From assembly GCF_900107855.1 (NCBI RefSeq), contig NZ_FNRJ01000014.1, positions 45,505 through 109,504 of the forward strand: a stretch of 64,000 nucleotides of DNA. Reading direction: 5' to 3'. Shown in pieces: positions 58,012 to 64,000 of this stretch (position 1 is its first letter; each line of letters starts with the position of its first letter). The position numbers and the translations under genes were made by a program. Under the pieces are notes generated by a model, which saw only the letters and a list, made by a program, of their open reading frames with translations, was not told the DNA's origin and did not search any database. The stretch comes from Marinobacterium iners DSM 11526 (GTDB lineage Bacteria; Pseudomonadota; Gammaproteobacteria; Pseudomonadales; Balneatricaceae).

Positions 58012-58641
58012 ATGAGCGAGCCCCGTGTTACTGTAGAACACCTGAAGTCACCCTGGAACAAAGGGAAGTTGCTGGGACAAAAACGCCCACTGAAACTTAA
58101 ATAGATTTGGGGTATTCGAATCCGTCTTGAGCTTGTAGGAAAGGCTCGTGACCTGGCGATGTGTAATCTCGCGATCGATATCAAACTACGCGGCTGTAAC
58201 TTGATGAACCTAAAAGTCAAAGACATCAGCCACGGTACAACGATCCAGAGTAGAGCCATCATCGTCCAGAAGAAAACAGGCAAGCCAGTACAGTTCGAGA
58301 TTACTGAAGAGACCCGAAAATCCCTGCGCGATTGGATCGGCAATAAAAGGTTAACAAGCAATGACTTTCTGTTCCCCAGCAGGGTCGTTCCCAACCGCCC
58401 TCTGACTACACGGCAACATGCCCGCATCGTTGATCAGTGGGTTACAAGTGTTGGTTTGGATGTCTGTGACTACGGGACACACACGATGAGAAGGACCAAG
58501 CCGACTCTGATATACAGACGTACGCATGATCTGAGGGCAGTCCAGCTACTACTCGGTCATTCGAAGTTGGATAGCACTGTCCGATACCTAGGAGTGGAGT
58601 TGGAAGACGCGCTCGTTTTGGCAGAACAAACTGATGTTTAA
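58012..58641 (+). pseudogene. tyrosine-type site-specific recombinase with an in-frame TAG
   Basis: A good Shine-Dalgarno (AGGAGG) precedes ATG 58012. The frame reads EHLKSPWNKGKLLGQKRPL, reaches TAG at 58102-58104 and then continues unbroken to TAA at 58641. The continuation carries the recombinase core: LAIDIKLRGC with the first catalytic Arg, GTHTMRRTK (His-x-x-Arg), LLLGHSKLDSTVRYLG (His and the nucleophile Tyr). Only the stop codon breaks the ~209-codon gene. This is a widespread small integrase family found near islands in gammaproteobacteria. It is either inactive or made by read-through. It marks the left edge of an AT-richer region. Confidence 0.8.
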
Positions 58642-58647
58642 GGACTA

Positions 58648-58673
58648 AAAGGGCCGGCATGAGCTGGCCCTTT
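58648..58673 (+). terminator. terminator after the recombinase pseudogene
   Basis: AAAGGGCC pairs with GGCCCTTT; inner GC pairs with one mismatch extend the stem. T residues at the end of the stem serve as the short T run. Confidence 0.6.
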
Positions 58674-58807
58674 GCGGACCTTTAAGGAGTTCTAATAAAT
58701 GTACACTGACAGTTAACGCTTGCAACACCGGGAAAATTGGAGCGCGGCGGAAATTTTATCCGTGTGATTGCACGTGTTAGCTTGACAAATTTACGTCTGC
58801 GGCAAGA

Positions 58808-58861
58808 GTTTCAATGAACAGATAAACTGTGTGTTGCCTCAACTTATCTGTTTATTGAAAC
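58808..58861. repeat. 18-bp inverted repeat, 17 of 18 matching, 18-bp spacer
   Basis: The left arm is 58808-58825 (starts GTTTCAATGAACA) and the right arm 58844-58861 (ends TTTATTGAAAC). It lies between the recombinase remnant and the 3' end of the 4-TM gene, just where an element boundary or a bidirectional terminator would be expected. No T run follows on either side. Confidence 0.6.
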
Positions 58862-58903
58862 ACTAATTTAAATCCATTTTTAACGGCTCAACAACCGAGA
58901 CAC

Positions 58904-59320
58904 CTACTCTTTCCCCTGTAATTTATAGCTTGCGTAGAGCAAGCCTATCCCAACAATGGCTGGCAGCGTGACACCGGCAAAATCCACGTGCAGGGCTTCA
59001 GGCCCTGAGATGCCAACCACCACTTCCCAAGCATGAAATATGGAATGGAATACCAGCCATGAAATCGGCATTAACCAAAGTAGAAATCGGTGTTTTTTGT
59101 AAAGTACGCTCTTATAGAAGACGCCATAAAACAGTGCCACACCAATCAGCATGTAGATCATGCCTATGTCTCGCAAAAAGTGCTGGTTGAACGGGCCGCG
59201 CTCCGGGACGCCAGGAACAAGCCAATACCATTGTTCAGGGTCGATCAACATGAAGAAGCCATTGGCAAAGGCTGCCAGCCCTATTAGGCTAGCAATCGTG
59301 ATGATGACTTTACTAATCAT
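58904..59320 (-). CDS. small four-helix membrane protein, function unknown
   Basis: The protein has 138 residues with about four hydrophobic helices (IITIASLIGLAAFANGFFMLI, DIGMIYMLIGVALFYGVFY, FLLWLMPISWLVFHSIFHAWE and a last one near VTLPAIVGIGLLYASY). The first loop carries DPEQWYWLVPGVPERGPFNQHFLRDIG. I do not recognise a named family. It overlaps the upstream AhpD-like gene by 8 nt, so the two are co-translated. The H-S-I-F-H-A-W-E stretch in the third helix could bind a metal, which is speculative. Confidence 0.7.
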   Translation of the reverse strand: MISKVIITIASLIGLAAFANGFFMLIDPEQWYWLVPGVPERGPFNQHFLRDIGMIYMLIGVALFYGVFYKSVLYKKHRFLLWLMPISWLVFHSIFHAWEVVVGISGPEALHVDFAGVTLPAIVGIGLLYASYKLQGKE

Positions 59321-59882
59321 GCTCTGCGCCCATCGCTAATGTGTCGGATCGTGTCGGGGCAAGAGAATCCTCATTGACTTTGATTCGGCTACAGGCTTTA
59401 CCGTAACCCAATGCATATTTAAGGGCCGGATAGACGCGATAAGAGCTGATGCAATAGGCAAGTGTAATCAGTCCTTCTTGACCCCATAATTCCAAGATTT
59501 GTTCTCGTAGATCATCGGCTTCCGGGTTGTGCGCTAGCACAAACTCGGTGAAGCGCACGACCAGTGCGATCTCTTCCGGCAGTTCGTCCATATTTCTATC
59601 AATGATGGCGCGTACTATCTCTGGGTCGACTTTTTCCTCTAACGCCATATTGACGACCAGTTGGGTACACGGCCCACAGTCGTCCCAAATGATGGCGCGA
59701 AGTCTGGCGGCATAGAGTGGTTCAGGCGGTAAGTTCCCTGAATGGGAGGACATGGTCTGAAACCCCATAAGTTTTAGAAAGGCGCCCAAGCTGGTTTTAA
59801 GGATGTCCTGCATGTATCGAACGTCGTAGTCGTAACGGGTTTTCATCGACAAAAGCATTTTTTTGAAGATGTATTTGATCAT
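59313..59882 (-). CDS. carboxymuconolactone decarboxylase / AhpD-like protein
   Basis: The protein has 189 residues. The redox motif CGPC is at residues 69-72 in WDDCGPCTQLVVNMALE, as in AhpD-like members of the CMD family; the second conserved region is LRAIIWDD with nearby charged residues. CMD proteins include lactone decarboxylases and alkylhydroperoxidase-type disulfide reductases; with a CxxC motif, the redox role is more likely. It lies 61 nt after the MFS gene and overlaps the next gene, so all three are probably one operon. Confidence 0.8.
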   Translation of the reverse strand: MIKYIFKKMLLSMKTRYDYDVRYMQDILKTSLGAFLKLMGFQTMSSHSGNLPPEPLYAARLRAIIWDDCGPCTQLVVNMALEEKVDPEIVRAIIDRNMDELPEEIALVVRFTEFVLAHNPEADDLREQILELWGQEGLITLAYCISSYRVYPALKYALGYGKACSRIKVNEDSLAPTRSDTLAMGAEHD

Positions 59883-59943
59883 GGTTGTATCTCTTATGTT
59901 GACTTAATTCTGAATTAAAACCTTGTAGGTGGTGCTTTTAAGA

Positions 59944-61185
59944 TCATGACGGGTACTGAGCTGGTAGCTTTATGCTCCGTTCTTGCTCTTGAGCCTGAAC
60001 GGGCTTGAGTAAGAGGATGAAGCTCAATACAAAGATGGCGATGCAGACGTAGAGCATCAGTGAAAAGTTCTCTGAATTCAGGAAACCAGAGGCGATCAAC
60101 GGGCCGCTCGCTAAGCCGATTGATGAGACGACGGCAGCAATGGTAGAGAGCTTGCCACTTGTGTCTTGTTCAGCCGTGACCGCCAATAAATAGGACTGAA
60201 TGGCGGGCCAGGAGAAAAACAGCAGAGACATCGCGATGACATAAAGCAACGGTGTTAGTTGGGATGCGCTGAGCATGATTGCGGATACCATCGACATGCC
60301 TATGCCAGCCATGATCCAATACAAGCGCCCATAACGATTTCCACTGATCACAGGTAACATGGCACCGAGCACCCCTAACAACCCAGTCGTCGCAATGTAC
60401 ATACTGACATCGTCATTGCTGATGTTTGCGCCAAGGCCAATCAACCCGACGTAAGCCCAAATGGCACTGGCCGCGATTTGGTAGGTGATGATCGCGAGCA
60501 TCAGCAATAAGGCATTGTGTGATGTACCAGAGAACGATGCGGTGTGGTCACTTATTGGTTGATTTGACGTTGAGTATTTGAGAGAGAGCGCCGGTAAAAA
60601 AGGCAAAATCGCAAGGCTCATGAGCACAAATGCAGCCATCACATAAAACACCGCATATGCACTCAGTTGTGCTTCAAGTTCGGGTAAGAAATACATGACG
60701 ATGGAGCCGATGCTGAACTGTATGAAAAGCAAGGTGCCAAAGGCGCGATCCGGGTTATTCAATCTGGCAAGAACAGCAAAGCCAATACCAAGACTCAGAC
60801 CACCGAATGTGCCTGCTAAGAAACGCCAGCCCAGCATCAGTGTGTAATTACTACTCCCTGTTGTACTTACCGATAGCTCACTTAGCCATATTGTTGAGAG
60901 GTCAATCGCTGACAATAACACTAAGAACAAGAACATAGCCGGTTGCCATTGAATGCGTCGCACCAAAAAGATGGCGATGGTGCTGCCAATCAAGCCACCA
61001 TAGCCGTTGAGTGCAACGATTTGTCCGGCTTCTGCTTCGTTGAATCCGATGTTGCCAGCCAGTGCATTGACGAATCCCGGCATGAAGTTAATGTAGGAAA
61101 GCCCTACCATAGTAATAAACGCTAGGAATAAATAGGTCAGAGGGTGACCTGCGGGTAGTTTGTTTGAAATGAAGTACTTCAACAT
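59944..61185 (-). CDS. MFS transporter
   Basis: This is a 413-residue inner-membrane protein with twelve hydrophobic helices. MFS features: the first half contains AGNIGFNEAEAGQIVALNGYGGLIGSTIAIFLVRR and the loop motif near helix 2-3; the second half contains YGRLYWIMAGIGMSMVSAI. The substrate is unknown. It is the first gene of the minus-strand operon and divergent from the LysR regulator, with 196 nt between them. Codon use is more AT-rich than in the housekeeping genes of the window. Confidence 0.88.
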   Translation of the reverse strand: MLKYFISNKLPAGHPLTYLFLAFITMVGLSYINFMPGFVNALAGNIGFNEAEAGQIVALNGYGGLIGSTIAIFLVRRIQWQPAMFLFLVLLSAIDLSTIWLSELSVSTTGSSNYTLMLGWRFLAGTFGGLSLGIGFAVLARLNNPDRAFGTLLFIQFSIGSIVMYFLPELEAQLSAYAVFYVMAAFVLMSLAILPFLPALSLKYSTSNQPISDHTASFSGTSHNALLLMLAIITYQIAASAIWAYVGLIGLGANISNDDVSMYIATTGLLGVLGAMLPVISGNRYGRLYWIMAGIGMSMVSAIMLSASQLTPLLYVIAMSLLFFSWPAIQSYLLAVTAEQDTSGKLSTIAAVVSSIGLASGPLIASGFLNSENFSLMLYVCIAIFVLSFILLLKPVQAQEQERSIKLPAQYPS

Positions 61186-61277
61186 AAATTCTCAACCTAA
61201 TAAATCTATGAACGTCTATAGGTGAGAATTTTATGAACGGGAATATTTTTGGAAAATAGGCCGACATCCCAATTAGT

Positions 61278-61294
61278 CATGAATACTATTCATG
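61278..61294. promoter_or_regulatory. candidate LysR-type operator between MFS and LysR genes
   Basis: CATGAAT-ACT-ATTCATG is a perfect 7-3-7 inverted repeat and contains the T-N11-A spacing typical of LysR-type binding sites. It lies 93 nt from the MFS start and 88 nt from the LysR start. Confidence 0.6.
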
Positions 61295-61381
61295 AATCAT
61301 TCTTGGTATAGTCAATCACCAAATACGCTAATTTTCGTGTGTATATGATGGAAATACTTAGCTTACGGATAATATCAATTC

Positions 61382-62344
61382 ATGGATAAACTTAGATCAT
61401 TAGAAATCTTCTTAGCCACCTGTGATGGTGGCAGTTTTGCGGCAGCAGCAAGGCTATGTAACAGTGATCCTTCCACCGTCAGTAAGTCCATTGGTCGCTT
61501 GGAAGCGCAGCTAGGATTGACATTATTTCAGCGCTCGACCCGACAGTTGCGGATTACCTCTGCGGGTGAACGTTATGCCGATACGGTGCGTAAAATGATC
61601 CAAGATCTCACCACCTGTGAGGAAGAGTTGAAACAGCTGAATGACTCCCCTTGTGGCACGTTGAAAATCAGTTCGGCGGTTTGTTATGGGCATCTATATC
61701 TTCGCCCGCTATTGAAAGCGTTTTGTGAAACATACCCAGATATAAAGCTGGAACTCGATATAAACGACTTCCATGTGGACATCATCGAAAACGAGATTGA
61801 TATTGCTTTACGCACTGGGTATCTCAAAGACAGTCGGCTTGTGGCGCGGTGCTTGAGCCCGATGGACTTCCTGATATGTGCTTCGCCGGACTATTTGAAA
61901 ACGCATGGCACGCCAAGCTGCCCAGAAGACTTCCATAAACACCGCTGGGTTGGTTTTCGAATCAAAGAAACCCAACAGCTTCAGCCGATTTTTTTACCTG
62001 ATAAAACAGGTGAATATATGCCTTACGAATTAGAGCGCAGCCATATCACTGATGATGGCGAAGCGATGGCGTATATGTGCGCTGACGGACTGGGCTTTGC
62101 CCAACTTCCGCACTTCCTTGCCAAGAAGGGCTTGGAACGTGGTGAACTGGTTTCCCTGTATCCCTATTTCAGACCACCGCATCCAGACAGTGGCGTGTTC
62201 GCTATTTACCCGAAACGTGCATATTTGCCTGTTAAAGTGAGAGTGTTTGTGGATTTTCTTACTCGATCCTTGGCTGATACGGGCGAAGGTTCTACCTATA
62301 CGTGGGCGGAAAACTGGACGCCTATGATAGATTTTGGTGGGTAG
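61382..62344 (+). CDS. LysR-family transcriptional regulator
   Basis: The protein has 320 residues. The N-terminal winged helix-turn-helix (about 1-60) reads LEIFLATCDGGSFAAAARL, then SDPSTVSKSIGRLEAQLGL and LFQRSTRQLRITSAGE. The effector-binding domain (about 90-300) follows with SPCGTLKISSAVCYG. It is divergent from the MFS/AhpD/4-TM operon and probably controls it and itself through the intergenic palindrome. The inducer is unknown. Confidence 0.92.
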   Translation: MDKLRSLEIFLATCDGGSFAAAARLCNSDPSTVSKSIGRLEAQLGLTLFQRSTRQLRITSAGERYADTVRKMIQDLTTCEEELKQLNDSPCGTLKISSAVCYGHLYLRPLLKAFCETYPDIKLELDINDFHVDIIENEIDIALRTGYLKDSRLVARCLSPMDFLICASPDYLKTHGTPSCPEDFHKHRWVGFRIKETQQLQPIFLPDKTGEYMPYELERSHITDDGEAMAYMCADGLGFAQLPHFLAKKGLERGELVSLYPYFRPPHPDSGVFAIYPKRAYLPVKVRVFVDFLTRSLADTGEGSTYTWAENWTPMIDFGG

Positions 62345-62522
62345 GGCTTATAATTTCCCTATATTGCGAATAAATTGAGCATCGTTTCGATAAGCAAACT
62401 GAAAGCAGATAATCTTCGTTACTCATGAAAACTACCCCTCTATTTTACCCTATGAACACCCAATTTAAGCATTGACGCTCTTAGCATGCAATCTGTTTTG
62501 CGAGTGCATGCTATTGTCTTAA

Positions 62523-63437
62523 CTAAGCAGAAGCCGCGTCAGCTTGCGGCTCGTGCAACTTTCTTTTTCCACTAAGGGTTATCACGATCCAAACTAATGT
62601 AACGACGGCCAGTAGAGTAATTCCGTTTGCCGCAACAGGGCTAAGAACGAATAACGTTCCCAACCAAGCCGCGCCAAGAAAAGAAGGAAGCACTAACTGA
62701 GCAACAAAAGATTTTAGAGCAAACACAAGAGAAAATATGAGGCTACCCGACAGTATAATCGATGCAATCCACATAATATCTTGATCACGTCTGTAAGTTG
62801 AATCTAGTGTGTCTTCAACTTTAAATTTTAAACCCAATAGCATTCTGCGTTCCATTAAGTAGTGAAATGCAATAGCTAATTGATGTTTTAACTTAGTGAA
62901 CAGCTCATCGCTTGCTAACTCTTGTGTTCTCACGACCACTCGTGTGGTGCCGTCATCCACAGAGCGGAGTAAGAAGCTTCCCCAATTTTCAAGTACAAAC
63001 GTTTCTTCAGGCTCGACGAGAAGCACTTTGAAGTTATACGGAATAACAGCTTTGTCCTCGTTTATTGTGCCCCTAACGACATCATTGGTCGTTATATCTT
63101 TGAACTGGGGCGTGATCATATCAGCGTATCTAGTATTGTAGCCCAACGCTTCTTCAATAAAGTCATAGCTAAAAAAGCCAGCGCGATCTGCGCCAAGCTG
63201 CATCAGCCAACGCCAAACTTCTGGCTTAGAAGCGTCGATTTCAATGGCTCGGGTCGATGCAATAAACATGTTATCACCATCACCAGCGAGATCCATGTTG
63301 TATTCAAAGCTGGTTGCTCCCCAGTGGCGAATATAGGGTTTAACAAGTAAGGAATAAACAATTAGCTCGACAATGAGGACGAGGACAATAGCTATGGTGG
63401 TTTGGGTGATACGGTTAAACACGATATTCAACTCCAC
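62523..63437 (-). CDS. SRPBCC-type membrane protein
   Basis: The protein has 304 residues. An N-terminal helix (TIAIVLVLIVELIVYSLL) is followed by a cytoplasmic or periplasmic SRPBCC/polyketide-cyclase-like domain (about 55-190: AIEIDASKPEVWRWLMQLGADRAGF), and the last third has four hydrophobic helices. A hydrophobic ligand or membrane role is inferred from the SRPBCC fold. The GTG at 63435-63437 lies inside the neighbouring transposase sequence. A second GTG at 63422 is possible, so the native N-terminus may have been lost. Confidence 0.7.
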   Translation of the reverse strand: MELNIVFNRITQTTIAIVLVLIVELIVYSLLVKPYIRHWGATSFEYNMDLAGDGDNMFIASTRAIEIDASKPEVWRWLMQLGADRAGFFSYDFIEEALGYNTRYADMITPQFKDITTNDVVRGTINEDKAVIPYNFKVLLVEPEETFVLENWGSFLLRSVDDGTTRVVVRTQELASDELFTKLKHQLAIAFHYLMERRMLLGLKFKVEDTLDSTYRRDQDIMWIASIILSGSLIFSLVFALKSFVAQLVLPSFLGAAWLGTLFVLSPVAANGITLLAVVTLVWIVITLSGKRKLHEPQADAASA

Positions 63438-64000
63438 GATCTGTATGAAAAATCAGACCCGGCACAGGTCGCCGGTTGCGTAATGCCATCTGTAGCGAAG
63501 CCTTGGTCAATGATACCGTTTTCTGCTTTCCCAAAGACCAGCCCACAATGCGACGGGAGTACAAATCAATGACAGCAGCCAGGTACAGCCAGCGTTTTCC
63601 AACGCGAATATAGGTCAAATCGGCAGCCCAATGCTGATTGGTTGCTGTCGGTTTAGGCAGGTCTTTACGCAAGTTCGGCGCACGTTGGTAGAAACGGTGT
63701 AACCCGGCAAGTTTGCGGTAAACACGGCTAACACGGGCCTTCAAACCCGCTTCCCTCATCAACCGTTCGACTCGTTTTTTACCCACATGGACTCCTTGTC
63801 GCTTTAGGGCCTGATGTACCCTTGGACTGCCGTAAGTTTCTCGACTTGCCTCAAAAATCCGAATGATGCGTTCGGTCAGCAAAGTATCGCTTTGCTGACG
63901 CCGGCTCACTTTGCGTTTCAACCAGGCATAGAAGCCACTGGCTGATACTTTCAGAAACCTGCACAAGCGGCGCACACCGAACTGCTCGCGATGCTCAACT
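63415..64000 (-). mobile_element. IS3-family transposase OrfB, truncated at its C-terminus and by the window edge
   Basis: The readable part encodes a IS3-family integrase-type transposase: the HTH_21-like stretch ASRETYGSPRVHQALKRQGV, then HWAADLTYIRVGKRWLYLAAVIDLYSRRIVGW with the first two acidic residues of the DDE triad. The frame ends at HTDRGVEYRV, before the third catalytic Glu, so the enzyme is inactive. The frame is open to the window edge (VEHREQFGVRRLCRFL), so the start lies beyond 64000. The truncation point is near 63425, directly against the SRPBCC gene. Confidence 0.85.

Noticed and set aside
57886..58104. 72-codon frame preceding the recombinase TAG, starting inside the PepSY gene
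   Set aside because: It only reflects the recombinase frame extended upstream; the real start is ATG 58012 with its AGGAGG.

Overview
The window is a chromosomal segment of a gammaproteobacterium. The cell-wall and division genes, the Sua5-type tRNA-modification protein and the FecI/FecR/TonB set look most like marine Oceanospirillales/Pseudomonadales (Marinobacterium-like). That placement is an inference from protein sequence; no rRNA gene is present to confirm it. No tRNA, rRNA or CRISPR array was seen.

Region 1 (1-19.6 kb, minus strand) is a complete dcw cluster, read from right to left: mraZ-rsmH-ftsL-ftsI-murE-murF-mraY-murD-ftsW-murG-murC-ddlB-ftsQ-ftsA-ftsZ, followed by lpxC and the first 461 codons of secA. 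Genes overlap by 4-14 nt or are only a few bases apart. A good sigma70-type promoter and three 10-bp-phased MraZ boxes lie in front of mraZ. No secM-like gene lies between lpxC and secA.

Region 2 (19.8-29.4 kb) is signalling and housekeeping: a diguanylate cyclase, a Sua5-type threonylcarbamoyl-AMP synthase, a DUF3429 membrane protein, a small cupin, an HExxH protein of the CLCA_X/LPD1-like type, an operon of an AraC-type response regulator and a 7TMR-DISM hybrid histidine kinase, and a degenerate EAL-HDOD protein. Region 3 (29.7-34.8 kb) holds a 1500-residue secreted protein with eight DUF11-like repeats, two SdrD-B-like repeats and an IPTL-CTERM-like tail, then a DUF4870 protein.

Region 4 (34.8-42.8 kb) is the most distinctive metabolic block. 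An unusually AT-rich intergenic stretch with a perfect 10-bp inverted repeat precedes a ferritin-like di-iron protein. It is followed by a 2Fe-2S/FAD/NAD reductase, a complete group 3b-type cytoplasmic NAD(P)-linked NiFe hydrogenase (beta-gamma-delta-alpha) with its maturation protease, and an ATP-grasp gene broken by one extra G in a G7 run. No hyp genes are present here.

Region 5 (43-52 kb) contains an EamA transporter, a flavin aromatic monooxygenase divergent from a MaoC-type protein, rmuC, manC/algA, a DUF3750 lipoprotein and an M20 amidohydrolase. Region 6 (52-58 kb) begins with the decayed first codons of a type III restriction (Res) gene. It continues with a Fur box, a FecI-type sigma factor, a FecR anti-sigma factor, a FecA-type TonB receptor and a PepSY protein, which together form an iron-acquisition module with surface signalling.

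Region 7 (58-64 kb) is an accessory segment. It begins with a tyrosine recombinase interrupted by an in-frame TAG, then carries an 18-bp inverted repeat, a small operon (MFS transporter, AhpD-like protein, 4-TM protein) divergent from a LysR regulator, and an SRPBCC-type membrane protein whose start codon lies in a truncated IS3-family transposase. Base composition is visibly more AT-rich here than in the rest of the window, which suggests horizontal acquisition.
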